Below, in pieces: positions 24,856 to 33,829 of a DNA stretch of 64,000 nt (the stretch's first letter is position 1; the number at the start of each line of letters is the position of its first letter). The notes beneath the pieces were generated by a model. That model was not told where the DNA came from. It was given only the letters and a program-made list of their open reading frames with translations, and did not search any database. Source of the stretch: Pseudomonadota bacterium. Its GTDB lineage: Bacteria > Pseudomonadota > Gammaproteobacteria > Steroidobacterales > Steroidobacteraceae. Where the stretch lies: contig JAKAXA010000010.1 of the NCBI GenBank assembly GCA_021816775.1, forward strand, positions 53,441 through 117,440. Reading direction: 5' to 3'. Made by a program: the position numbers and the translations under genes.

Positions 24856-26208
24856 TCAGGGGGCGGCCTCGGGCGCGCGGGGCGCCCCGAAGAGGCGCCG
24901 GCCGAAGCGAAACAGTGGCCAGCCGGTCAGCAGGATCGCAACGCCCGCGAGCGCGAGCGCCGGCTGCAGCATCGCGACCCGCACCGCTACGGTGAGCAGG
25001 CACAGGATGTAAAACGCCGGCAGCAGCGGATAGCCGCGCATCGCAAAGCCGCCCGCATCCTGCGCGCTGCGGCGCAGCACGAACAGGGTCGATGCGACGA
25101 CTGCCAGCGTCACGGTGTCGACCAGAATGACGTAGTCGAGCAGCTTGGCGAAGGAGCCGAGCAGCAGCGCCGGCACGAGCATGGTGGCGCCGAAGAACAG
25201 CAGTCCCGCCTCCTGCGCCTGAGTTCGCGCATTGACGCGCATGAAGGCGCGCGGCAGCGCGCCGTCCTCGGCCATCGCGTAAAAGGTGCGCGGCATGTGC
25301 ACGATGGTCGCGTTGACGAAGCCGGCAGCCGAGAGAAACACCAGCGAGCAGACCACCGCCTTGCCCGCCCGCCCGAACAGCGCGCCGGTCAGCGCGGCCG
25401 CCACGAGGGGCGAGCCGGCCACGCCGTCCTGGCCGAGCACGCGCTGATAGGCGAAGTTCAGCAGCAGGTACAGGGTCACCACCGTGAGCATGCCCGCTGC
25501 GATGGCGAGCGGGAAGCGCCGGCGCGCGTTCTTCAGGTCCGCGCCGAGGTTCATCGTCAGCTGATAGCCGCCGTAGGCGTAAAAGCACGGCACCAGCGCC
25601 GTGGCGAGGCGCATCGGCCACGAGCCGTGCGCTGTCTCGGCGCTGGCGTGCGCGCGCGCCGCGGCGTGCCGGCCCAGTGTGAACGCGCAGATCACCAGTG
25701 CGGCCATCAGCGCGATCTTGAGCACGGAGAGCAGGTTCTGCGCGCGCGCCCCGAGGCGCACGCCGCGATAATTCAGAGCGAGCAGCACCAGCATGCTGGC
25801 GCACGCGAGCGCGAGCGTGGCGTGCGCAGTCACATACCCGGGCGGCATCACGATCGGAGCGAGGTAGTCGGCCCCGATGAAGGCCACCCCCGCCGCGCCC
25901 GCGCCCTGCATGATGGTCTGCGACCAGTTCAGCATGAACGCGAGCGCCGGGTGGTAGCAGTCCGCGACCACACGGTAATAGCCGCCGGCGCGCGGACGGC
26001 GCGCGCCGATCTCGGCGAACACGAACGCGCCGATGAGGCTCACCGCCCCGGCGGCGATCCAGGCGGTGAAAAAGAGCGCGCTGCTGCCGGCTGCGCGCGC
26101 CACGATCGCCGGTGTGCGGAAGATGCCGATGCCCACCACCAGGCTGAACACCACCATGGCGGTATCGAAGGTCGAGAGGCACGGCTCGATGCGGGTCGAC
26201 TCACCCAT
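24856..26208 (-). CDS. Amino acid permease, APC superfamily
   Basis: 450 residues with about 12 membrane segments. FSLVVGIGIFRTPAIVARAAG matches the unwound first helix that binds the amino group in APC transporters, and GAFVFAEIGARRPRAGGYY follows. Substrate is probably an amino acid; which one cannot be read. The ATG overlaps the stop of the aminotransferase gene by eight bases (26201-26208), so the two are coupled and may handle the same substrate. Confidence 0.88.
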   Translation of the reverse strand: MGESTRIEPCLSTFDTAMVVFSLVVGIGIFRTPAIVARAAGSSALFFTAWIAAGAVSLIGAFVFAEIGARRPRAGGYYRVVADCYHPALAFMLNWSQTIMQGAGAAGVAFIGADYLAPIVMPPGYVTAHATLALACASMLVLLALNYRGVRLGARAQNLLSVLKIALMAALVICAFTLGRHAAARAHASAETAHGSWPMRLATALVPCFYAYGGYQLTMNLGADLKNARRRFPLAIAAGMLTVVTLYLLLNFAYQRVLGQDGVAGSPLVAAALTGALFGRAGKAVVCSLVFLSAAGFVNATIVHMPRTFYAMAEDGALPRAFMRVNARTQAQEAGLLFFGATMLVPALLLGSFAKLLDYVILVDTVTLAVVASTLFVLRRSAQDAGGFAMRGYPLLPAFYILCLLTVAVRVAMLQPALALAGVAILLTGWPLFRFGRRLFGAPRAPEAAP

Positions 26209-27388
26209 CGCCGAAGCACTCCCGCAGCGTCGCGGCGAGACGCCGATACTGGCCAAGCTCGTTGTACAGCTGCGCCGAGATGCGCAGCAGCGGCGCCGGC
26301 TCGGGAAACAGCCACGTCTCGATGCCGCGCGCGCGGAACCAGCCGTGCAGCTGCCTGCAATCGAGTCCTTCGGCCGGCGCGCCCGGCCGTGGCGTGGGCA
26401 GCACGATCGAGGCCATCGAGCCGACCATGCTCTCGGGACACGGCGGCACGGCGCCGAGCGCATCGAGCAGCAGCGCGCGCGCCTCGAGCGCGAGCGAGCG
26501 ATTGCGCGCCATTAGCTCCGGCCAGCCGCCCGCAAGCGCCGCCCCGAGGTGCTCCAGGGCAGCCGGGATGCACAGCCACGGCGTCGGGTCACAGGTGCCG
26601 GTCCAGTCGAACTCCGCGCGCAGGCCGCCCCCGTAGCCGTGACTGATGACCGTCGGATGGACGCGTGCGTGGCGGTCGGCGCGAACGTGCAGAAACGCTG
26701 CGCCCTTCGGTGCGCACAGCCACTTGTGTGCGTTGCCCGTGTAGTAAGCCGCCCCGATCCGGCGCAGATCGAGCGGCACCATGCCGGGAGCGTGGGCGCC
26801 GTCGATGAGCGTATCGATGCCGCGGGCGTTGAACTCGCTCACCAATCGCTCGATCGGCAGAACGAGCGCCGTCGGACTGGTGACGTGATCCAGAAGCGCC
26901 AGGCGCGTGCGCCGCGAGACAGCCGCACGCACCGCCGTCAGCACTTCCTCCTCACTTCGGAGCGGAAACGGCAGAGGCGCCGTCACCACGCGCGCGCCGG
27001 AGCGCGCCGCCACGAACTCCGCGCTCTTGCGGCAGGCGCCGTAGGTCTGACTCGTCAGCAGCAGCTCATCGCCAGGCTCGAGCGTGAGCGAGCGCAGCAC
27101 CGCGTTCACCGCGGTCGTGGCGTTCGGGACGAACACCACGTCGGCCGCATCGGCGCCGATGAAACGCGCGAGCATCGCGCGCGCCGCATCGAGCCGCCCC
27201 GCGAGCGTTCCCTCGAGGAAATCCACCGGCTCGCGCTCCATCTCGGCGCGCAGGCGCGCCTGCACGCGCAGCACCGCCGCCGGGCAGGCCCCGAAGGAGC
27301 CGTGGTTGAGGTAGAGGACCTTCGGGTCGAGCCTCCAGAGCGAGGCGAAGCGATCGGACGGGGCGGGGCGGTCCACGCGATGCTCCAC
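26201..27388 (-). CDS. PLP-dependent class V aminotransferase-like enzyme
   Basis: 395 residues from a GTG at 27388 (MEHRVDRPAPSDRFASLW); a longer frame from an upstream GTG is possible. Related to isopenicillin N epimerase and cysteine desulfurase: LYLNHGSFGACPAAVL near the start, DGAHAPGMVPLDLR for the PLP aspartate, and NAHKWLCAPKG with the Schiff-base lysine. Members include epimerases, lyases and kynureninase relatives, so the reaction is open. The eight-base overlap with an amino-acid permease gene suggests an amino acid substrate taken up by that permease. Confidence 0.82.
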   Translation of the reverse strand: MEHRVDRPAPSDRFASLWRLDPKVLYLNHGSFGACPAAVLRVQARLRAEMEREPVDFLEGTLAGRLDAARAMLARFIGADAADVVFVPNATTAVNAVLRSLTLEPGDELLLTSQTYGACRKSAEFVAARSGARVVTAPLPFPLRSEEEVLTAVRAAVSRRTRLALLDHVTSPTALVLPIERLVSEFNARGIDTLIDGAHAPGMVPLDLRRIGAAYYTGNAHKWLCAPKGAAFLHVRADRHARVHPTVISHGYGGGLRAEFDWTGTCDPTPWLCIPAALEHLGAALAGGWPELMARNRSLALEARALLLDALGAVPPCPESMVGSMASIVLPTPRPGAPAEGLDCRQLHGWFRARGIETWLFPEPAPLLRISAQLYNELGQYRRLAATLRECFGDG

Positions 27389-27699
27389 GGCCGGATTGAC
27401 TGCCCGCAGTGTCGCAGGCCGTTGCCCTGGCGCACAAGTCCATTTCGCCGCGCGGCCGGCACACCTCACCTTGCTCCGCCCGCGGCGCTACCCTCGGCAC
27501 CGTCGCCCCCTCGCGGCATCGTCTTCGAACCGAGGAACCGATGCCTGCCGTGACAGGATCATCCGCGTCCCGCTCGCCCTGCCGGCCGCCTGCGAATGAA
27601 TCACTGCTCGCTGATCTGGGCAAACCTCCCGCCGCGCAGGACGCGCTTCATCTTCACGCCTCTCATCACGCAGCACACGACCCGATCCGCTTGCGCGCC
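27389..27699. other. Intergenic, no gene seen
   Basis: 311 bases between two minus-strand genes. The left part may be the untranslated leader of the aminotransferase gene. I see no RNA gene, terminator-like hairpin with a T tract, or coding signal. Confidence 0.5.
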
Positions 27700-27867
27700 T
27701 CAGCGCTGATAATGCAGCCCGCCAAAAATCCACAGCACGAGCAGAATGATCAGTACCAGCGCCAAGGCACCACCGAGTCCCGTTCCGCCGTAACGCCTGT
27801 AGCCGTAATAACCGCCGCCACCGCCCAGCACCAGAACGATCAATACAATCACCAAAATTAAGCCCAT
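27700..27867 (-). CDS. Small DUF3309-like membrane protein
   Basis: 55 residues with two membrane segments: GLILVIVLIVLVLGGGGG, then YYGYRRYGGTGLGG and LALVLIILLVLWIFGGL. The pattern of two hydrophobic stretches around a Gly/Tyr-rich loop is that of DUF3309-type peptides, often stress-induced in proteobacteria. A ribosome site (AGGAAAGG) stands eight bases before the ATG. An in-frame start 22 codons upstream would add a cysteine-rich leader and is less likely. Confidence 0.7.
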   Translation of the reverse strand: MGLILVIVLIVLVLGGGGGYYGYRRYGGTGLGGALALVLIILLVLWIFGGLHYQR

Positions 27868-28350
27868 GTTGCACCTTTCCTGTTCATTCCGGACTGCACG
27901 GCAGACCGATTCAATACCCGTTCCGCAACGCACCGCTCATGCACCGATCTCGCATTCCATTCGGATGCACTGCGAGTCATAACGCAATTCTCCTCAGCTC
28001 TTGAACGTCCCCAGGATGAGCGTCTCTCCAGATCTCGCCGGAGCGAGCAACTCCCTCACCACAGCCGCCGCGAGCTAAAGGCTTCTTTGGCGAAGTCCCC
28101 TGGCGTCCGTTGCGGTCGGCGCGAGAGATCCCGCGCACGTCTGCGCAGACGAATGAGCATCCCCGGAAATTCTCGCCGCACGAGCAATACGGTGCCTTGG
28201 TGTGAAGCGTCCGGCGCCGGCGTGCGCGAATCGCACTAACTACAGATCCTCGACGCCTACGCATGGAGGCAACGGCCGCACATCCTCGCATCACCGGGAC
28301 GGAATTCATGTTCGTACGCCAACGCGCAAGCGCCATGCTCGAATGCTGCC

Positions 28351-28453
28351 CGTAGACGGTCCGTCTGTCAGTGCGGTGGCGTACGTATGGCTTGGCACCG
28401 TGCGCCGCGCCCGAGCGGCAAATTGCGGCGGTGCACTCGTAACGTAGACGGTC
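28351..28453. repeat. Direct repeat CGTAGACGGTC, two copies
   Basis: The 11-mer occurs at 28351-28361 and 28443-28453, 92 bases apart. The first copy is part of a perfect palindrome, AGACGG-T-CCGTCT (28354-28366). Possible paired protein-binding sites upstream of the ice-binding protein gene. Confidence 0.45.
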
Positions 28454-28538
28454 GGTTCCCGCTCGAGCTGCAACTCGGCAGTGTGTGTGCGATTGCGCAC
28501 AGACCGGGCGGGCCAAGTCTGCAAGATTGGCTGACCAG

Positions 28539-28555
28539 TGCGTCCATTGGACGCA
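28539..28555. promoter_or_regulatory. Perfect 17-base dyad upstream of ice-binding gene
   Basis: TGCGTCC and GGACGCA flank ATT, a perfect inverted repeat with 7-base arms, 113 bases before the ATG at 28669. Its length and symmetry suit a dimeric regulator; none is encoded next to it. Confidence 0.45.
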
Positions 28556-28668
28556 TTCGGCGTGAACGTAAGATTTCGCGCTCGCCGGGCGAATCACCAG
28601 GAAATCGTTCGTGGGGGATTTGTTGAGCGAATCCCGCGGCCGATCGTTGAGCCAAGTGGAGAGCCATC

Positions 28669-29646
28669 ATGAAGCTTGTATTCAAACATTCCCGCAGGGC
28701 ACGCGCGCGCACGCGCACGCGATCTGCATCGATGACGCTCTTTGCATTGTCCGTGATGGGAATCTGTTTAAGCCCTGCGCCGGCATCAGCAACGCCGCTA
28801 CTGGGGTCAGACCTGGCGAGCTTCACGGTTCTCGGTGGCGCCACGGTGACCAATGTTCCGACCAGCTCCATCGTCGGAAACGTCGGCGTGTGGTCGAGCG
28901 GCGGCGCGAATGCAATTACCGGGTTCAATTCCTCGCCAGGCGTTGCCGTTTCGGACCCCCAGGTGACCGGGGGCACGGTGCAGGCGGGGACAATGACCGG
29001 GAGCCCCAATGCGATGACGGCGCAGCAGCAGCTCATCACCGCGATCACGAACCTTGGCTCGCTCGGGCCCGGCACACTGGAGCCCGCAGACTTGGCGGGA
29101 TTGACGCTTCTGCCTGGGGTCTACACGGTTCCTGCCGGAACGACAAATCTTTCCGGAACGCTCACACTCGATGGCAATGGCAACGCCAACGCCGCCTGGG
29201 TTTTTCAGATGCCGAGCACTCTCATTACTTCGCCAGACTCGGTGGTGACGGTGGTCAATACCGGCGCGGGCGCCGGCGTGTACTGGAATGTCGGCAGCTC
29301 CGCGACCATTGGCACGAGCACGACATTCGCAGGCAACATTCTCGCCCTCGACTCCATCACCATGAACACTTCCGCAACCGATTTTTGCGGGCGGGCCTTG
29401 GCAGAGTCGGGCGCCGTCACCCTGCAGCAAAACAGCCTCTCCGGTACCTGCTCGGGCCTTGCGGCTGGCAGCGGCGGCCTGAGCGCCGGCCTCAGCGGCG
29501 GCCTTGATGTTGCCAGTTCCGGTCTGGTCAGTCTTCTTCCGTACGCCTCTGTTCCCGAACCGAGCACGCTTTCCTTGTTGATGATTGGACTTATCCTGGT
29601 AGGGTTCGCCGCCCGTACTCGCAAACAGAAGCCGGAAGCGACTTGA
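28669..29646 (+). CDS. Ice-binding-domain (DUF3494) protein with PEP-CTERM anchor
   Basis: 325 residues. A long basic n-region (RRARARTRTR) and hydrophobic core end in an ASA cleavage site near residue 41. The DUF3494 ice-binding-like beta-helix follows: LGSDLASFTVLGGATVTN, SIVGNVGVWSSGGANAITGF, LLPGVYTVPAGTTNLSGTLT, AWVFQMPSTLIT and the late DFCGRALAESGAVTL segment. The last 32 residues are a PEP-CTERM signal: VPEPSTLSLLMIGLILVGFA then RTRKQK. Known DUF3494 proteins bind ice or act as adhesins; exosortase would process the C-terminus. Ribosome site GGAGAG precedes the ATG. No exosortase gene lies in the window. Confidence 0.88.
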   Translation: MKLVFKHSRRARARTRTRSASMTLFALSVMGICLSPAPASATPLLGSDLASFTVLGGATVTNVPTSSIVGNVGVWSSGGANAITGFNSSPGVAVSDPQVTGGTVQAGTMTGSPNAMTAQQQLITAITNLGSLGPGTLEPADLAGLTLLPGVYTVPAGTTNLSGTLTLDGNGNANAAWVFQMPSTLITSPDSVVTVVNTGAGAGVYWNVGSSATIGTSTTFAGNILALDSITMNTSATDFCGRALAESGAVTLQQNSLSGTCSGLAAGSGGLSAGLSGGLDVASSGLVSLLPYASVPEPSTLSLLMIGLILVGFAARTRKQKPEAT

Positions 29647-30159
29647 TTCTCGATGATGTCGACATCTGCGCGCACAACCACCGCTCCTCTGGCATGCGCC
29701 ATCGAGCTGCGCAGCGCGGGCGGCTACGGCCGGTACGTACGGGCACGTCACCAACAATGGCCACCCGCGCATCGGTCAGGCCGTCGTCGACGCGCTCGCG
29801 AGCCTGGAAGAGAAGTTCGTTGACGGCGGTGGACTACACGACCCGCAGCTGTGGACGAGCCTGCCGGTCCCGCAGGGCGCGCGCCACCGGGGCAGCTCGT
29901 TCAGGTCGCTCTACGCGCGACTGCGCTCGAGCGCTGCATTTGCGCCGTTCAGGCGGTTTCTGACTTCCAATCCGCCGCTCAGCGTCAGCGTGCACCGTGA
30001 GAGCGCCTACGTCGCCGCGCAGGCGCACAACCTTGCGCTTTTCATCAACATCATCGGGGGCGCGATCGCGCTGCGCATGGGCGCCGGCGGGGTGCTCCCG
30101 GTGGTGCGCGCCGCGCGCTTGCCGAGTGCCGTCGCGCTGCGCCCCGGGTGGGCCCGCGC
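29647..30159. other. Intergenic with a possible decayed reading frame
   Basis: 513 bases between the ice-binding gene and a convergent thiolase gene. From 29741 a plus-strand frame reads like coding sequence (GHVTNNGHPRIGQAVVDALA, later FRSLYARLRSSAAFAPFRRF and a hydrophobic LALFINIIGGAIALRMGAGG), but it lacks a start near its beginning and runs into the end of the thiolase gene. The stretch just upstream (AIELRSAGGYGRYV) continues in a different frame. This may be a frameshifted remnant of a gene I do not recognise. Confidence 0.3.
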
Positions 30160-31362
30160 TCAGAACACCTCGAAGATCCCCGCCGCTCCCATGCCGGTGC
30201 CGATGCACATAGTCACCATGCCGTAGCCCTTGCGCCCGGTGTGGCGCATGCCGTGCACCAGCGTCGCGGTGCGAATCGCGCCGGTGGCCCCGAGCGGATG
30301 ACCGAGCGCGATCGCCCCGCCGTGCGGATTGACGCGCGCGGGGTCGAGCTCCAGATCGCGGATCACCGCGAGAGACTGCGCGGCGAAGGCCTCGTTGAGC
30401 TCGATCCACTGCAGCGCATCCTGCTTCAACCCCGCGCGCGCGAGCGCAGCCGGTACGGCCTCCTTCGGACCGATGCCCATGATCGCCGGCGGCACGCCTT
30501 TGACGGCGAACGTCACATAGCGGGCGAGCGGCGTCAGGTTATAGCGCTTGAGCACCGCCTCGGAGACGAGGACGACGGCCGCGGCTCCGTCGGAGGTCTG
30601 CGAGCTGTTGCCGGCAGTAACGGATCCCTTGGCATCGAACACCGGCTTCAGGCGCGCGAGCGCCTCGAGCGAGGTGTCCGCGCGCGGCCCTTCGTCCTCG
30701 CCCAACTGCTTCACCTCGCGGCGCACCTCGCCGCTCGCCAGATCCGCGGTCCGGTAGGTCACCTCGAGGGGGGAAATCTCCGCACGAAAGCCGCCGCCGG
30801 CGCGCGCCGCGAGCGCACGCCGATGCGACTCCAGCGCGAATGCATCCTGATCCTCCCGCGAAACCTTCCACTGCAGCGCGACCTTCTCGGCCGTGATGCC
30901 CATGCCGTAGGCGATCGCGTAATTCTCCTCGCGCTCGAACACACGCGGATTGACGGCCACCTTGTTGCCCATCATGGGCACCATGGACATCGACTCCGCG
31001 CCGCCGGCGATCACCACCTCCGCCTCGCCAAGGCGAATGCGGTCGGCGGCGATCTGCACCGCGTTCAGACCCGAGGAGCAGTAGCGGTTGACCGTCGCGC
31101 CCGGCACCGTATCGGGCAGCCCCGCCAGCAGCGCCGCCACGCGCGCCATGTTCAGTCCCTGCTCGGCCTCGGGGAACGCGCAGCCGACCACCACGTCCTC
31201 GATCAGCGCCGGCGCAATCGCCGGCGCCTGCGCCAGCGCGCTTAAGAGCGCATGGACCAAGAGGTCATCGGGGCGGACCTGGCGCAGCATGCCGCGCGGC
31301 GCCTTGCCGACCGGCGTGCGGGTCGCGGCCACGATGTAAGCGTCTCGAATCGGTTTCGTCAT
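30160..31362 (-). CDS. fadA: Acetyl-CoA acyltransferase (thiolase)
   Basis: 400 residues. Last step of beta-oxidation: cleaves 3-ketoacyl-CoA with CoA. Active-site Cys in NRYCSSGLNAVQIAADRI, His in GGAIALGHPLGATGAIR, second Cys in TMCIGTGMGAAGIF. I chose ATG at MTKPIRDAYIVAATRTP, preceded by GGGAGAG. It follows the large hydroxyacyl-CoA dehydrogenase gene after 21 bases on the same strand, forming a two-gene beta-oxidation unit with broad chain-length potential. Confidence 0.93.
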   Translation of the reverse strand: MTKPIRDAYIVAATRTPVGKAPRGMLRQVRPDDLLVHALLSALAQAPAIAPALIEDVVVGCAFPEAEQGLNMARVAALLAGLPDTVPGATVNRYCSSGLNAVQIAADRIRLGEAEVVIAGGAESMSMVPMMGNKVAVNPRVFEREENYAIAYGMGITAEKVALQWKVSREDQDAFALESHRRALAARAGGGFRAEISPLEVTYRTADLASGEVRREVKQLGEDEGPRADTSLEALARLKPVFDAKGSVTAGNSSQTSDGAAAVVLVSEAVLKRYNLTPLARYVTFAVKGVPPAIMGIGPKEAVPAALARAGLKQDALQWIELNEAFAAQSLAVIRDLELDPARVNPHGGAIALGHPLGATGAIRTATLVHGMRHTGRKGYGMVTMCIGTGMGAAGIFEVF

Positions 31363-31383
31363 GAGCAATCTCTCCCGTACCGC

Positions 31384-33753
31384 TCAATTGCGCAGCGGCT
31401 TGCCGGTCTTGAGCGTGTGCGCGATGCGCTCCTGGGTCTTGGGGCTTCTGAGCAGCGCGAGGAAGTGGCGCCGCTCGAGGGCAAGGAGCCAGGACTCATC
31501 GACCTCGGTACCGGCCTCCAGGTCGCCCCCGGTCATCACCTCGGCGATGCGCGAGCCGATCTCGAAGTCGTACGCGCTGATGAAGTGCCCTTCGAGCAGG
31601 TTCACGAGCTGCGATTTGATCGAGGCGGCGCCGGTGCGGCCGGCGATGGCGAAGCGCGCGCCAGCGAGCGGCGGGCGGTAGCCGGCCTCAGCGAGCGCGA
31701 GCGCCTCGTGCTTGGCCACGTACAGCAGCTCATCGGCGTTGAACACGACCGGGTCGCTGTCGCGCAGATAGCCCATCCGCCGCGCCTCGAGGCCGCTCGT
31801 GGCCACCTTCGCGGTGGCGATGGCCATGTAATAATCCTTCAGCGCGGCGAGCAGATCGCCGCGGCTCTCGCGCGCAGCGCGCCGTGCGAGCTCCGTGCAG
31901 CCTCCGCCCCCCGGCAACAGCCCGACGCCCGCCTCGACGAGCCCGACGTAGGACTCAAGCGCGGCGACCACCCGGTCGCAGTGCATCACGAACTCGCAAC
32001 CGCCGCCGAAGACATAACCCTCGGTGGCCGCCACCGTTGGAATCAGGCTGTAGCGCAGACGCATGGAGGTGCTCTGAAAGCGCGCGATGACCGACTCGAT
32101 GCTCGCCCAATCGCCGGCCGCAAGCGCCGGGCGCAGCGCCTCGAGGTTTGCGCCGACGGAAAACGGCGGCTCGCTCTGCCAGATCACCAGCGCGCGGTAG
32201 CGCGCTTCGGCCAGGTCGATCGCCTGGTGGAGCCCCTCGAGCGCCTCCGGACTGATCGAGTGGGCCTTGGTCTTCAACGACACCACGAGCACGCCATCCC
32301 CGCTGGTGAAGCCGCGCACCGCCGCGTTCTCGTAGACGGTCTCGCCGAGCTCGCGCCGCGCGCCATCGAGCGACGCGGGAGCGAGCTGACGGCGGTACAC
32401 GGGAAGGCTCGAGGGACGCGCCAGGGTTTTCCCGGCCGCATCGTAGGCGCCTTGCGGGAAATGCACGCCGGTGCGTCCGGCCTCGAGCACCCACGGCGGC
32501 AGCGGCACGGCCGCGAGCGCCTCGCCCGCCCGGATGTCCGCCTCGATCCACTGCGCGACTCGCGACCAGCCAGCCGCCTGCCACAGCTCGAACGGCCCGC
32601 GCTGCCACCCGAAGCCCCAGCGCATCGCCAGATCGACGTCGCGCGCCGAATGGGCGATGTCCGCGAGGTGATAGGCGATGTAGTGAAACGTGTCGCGAAA
32701 TGACGCCCAGAGGAATTTCGCCTGCGGATGCTCGCTCTGGCGCAGCGCCGCAAACCGCTCGGCGACGTCCTGGATCTTGAGAATCTCGATGACCGAGGCA
32801 TCGGCCTGCGCTGCGGCCGGCACGTGCGCCCCGCTCGCCGGATCGAGCACGAACAGCTCGCGCCCCTTCTTCTGGTAGATGCCGCTCTTGCTCTTGGCCC
32901 CGAGCGCGCCGGCGGCGATCAGCTTCTCGAGCCACGGCGGCGCGGCATACAGGCCGCGCCACGGATCCTGCGCGAGCCCCTCGCGCATCGTGCGCACCAC
33001 ATGGGCGAAGGTGTCGAGGCCGACCACATCGGCGGTGCGGAACGTGGCGGACTTGGGGCGCCCGAGCTTCGGTCCGGTCAGGTCATCGACCACATCGAAG
33101 CGCAGATGGTATTTCGTCGCATTCGCCACCGTCGCAAGCATCGAGAACACCCCGACGCGGTTGGCGACGAAGTTCGGCGTGTCCTTGGCGCGGATGACCC
33201 CCTTGCCGAGAGTGGTGACGAGAAAGCTCTCCAGGTGATCGAGCATCCCGGCATCGGAGGCGCTGCAGGGGATGATCTCGGCCAGATGCATGTAGCGCGG
33301 CGGATTGAAGAAATGCACGCCGCAGAAACGTGCGCGCAGCGTCTGCGGGCAAGCCGCCGCGAGCGATTCGATCGACAGTCCCGAGGTGTTGGTGGCGAAG
33401 ATCGCGCCCGCGCCGAGCGCGGGGGCGACTTTGTGGTAGAGCTCGCGCTTCCAGTCGAGCCGCTCGGCGATGGCCTCGATGACGAGGTCGCACTCGGCGA
33501 GCCGCCCGAGGTCCTGGGCGTAGTTGGCCGGCTCGATGAACGCCTCGAGGCCCGGGGCCGCGAGCGGCGCGGGCTGCTGCTTGCGCAGCGCCGCGATGGC
33601 TTTGTTGACGATGCCGCTGCCGCCATCGGGATCGGGCAGATCGTAGAGCAGCGTCGGCACCTGCGCATTCACCAGATGCGCGGCGATCTGCGCGCCCATC
33701 ACGCCCGCCCCGAGCACGGCCACCTTGCGGATGTTGAAATTCGTCTCAGACAT
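31384..33753 (-). CDS. 3-hydroxyacyl-CoA dehydrogenase / enoyl-CoA hydratase, FadN type
   Basis: 789 residues. Domain order is dehydrogenase first: Rossmann motif VAVLGAGVMGAQIAAHLV at about residue 12, AIFATNTSGLSIESLA, then C-terminal dehydrogenase repeats, followed by a crotonase-like domain after about residue 470 (PFSVGANLEALRPAL, VFGGGCEFVMHCDRVVA). This is the reverse of classical FadB and matches the FadN/YusL architecture. It dehydrates/hydrates and oxidises acyl-CoA intermediates. Cotranscribed with the thiolase gene downstream. Confidence 0.9.
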   Translation of the reverse strand: MSETNFNIRKVAVLGAGVMGAQIAAHLVNAQVPTLLYDLPDPDGGSGIVNKAIAALRKQQPAPLAAPGLEAFIEPANYAQDLGRLAECDLVIEAIAERLDWKRELYHKVAPALGAGAIFATNTSGLSIESLAAACPQTLRARFCGVHFFNPPRYMHLAEIIPCSASDAGMLDHLESFLVTTLGKGVIRAKDTPNFVANRVGVFSMLATVANATKYHLRFDVVDDLTGPKLGRPKSATFRTADVVGLDTFAHVVRTMREGLAQDPWRGLYAAPPWLEKLIAAGALGAKSKSGIYQKKGRELFVLDPASGAHVPAAAQADASVIEILKIQDVAERFAALRQSEHPQAKFLWASFRDTFHYIAYHLADIAHSARDVDLAMRWGFGWQRGPFELWQAAGWSRVAQWIEADIRAGEALAAVPLPPWVLEAGRTGVHFPQGAYDAAGKTLARPSSLPVYRRQLAPASLDGARRELGETVYENAAVRGFTSGDGVLVVSLKTKAHSISPEALEGLHQAIDLAEARYRALVIWQSEPPFSVGANLEALRPALAAGDWASIESVIARFQSTSMRLRYSLIPTVAATEGYVFGGGCEFVMHCDRVVAALESYVGLVEAGVGLLPGGGGCTELARRAARESRGDLLAALKDYYMAIATAKVATSGLEARRMGYLRDSDPVVFNADELLYVAKHEALALAEAGYRPPLAGARFAIAGRTGAASIKSQLVNLLEGHFISAYDFEIGSRIAEVMTGGDLEAGTEVDESWLLALERRHFLALLRSPKTQERIAHTLKTGKPLRN

Positions 33754-33829
33754 GACTTCCCCTGGTTGTACGGACCGCTGCGGCCGGACCGCTCACTGCG
33801 CGGCCGGCCGCCCGCGACGCCCGCGGCGC

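Larger units (their letters stand above)
27868..28668. other. Long intergenic region upstream of the ice-binding gene
   Basis: 801 bases without a gene I can support. A 206-codon minus-strand frame exists (27977-28597) but is Arg/Cys-rich with no recognisable domain. The region holds several short dyads and a direct repeat, listed separately, and must carry the promoter of the small membrane protein (minus strand) and of the ice-binding protein (plus strand). Confidence 0.5.

Noticed and set aside
27977..28597. A 206-codon minus-strand frame in the gap before the ice-binding gene
   Set aside because: Arg- and Cys-rich, no domain, and it covers the repeat-rich presumed promoter region.
28690..28722. 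CACGCG-type simple repeat
   Set aside because: Encodes the Arg-rich start of the ice-binding protein signal peptide; explained by coding.
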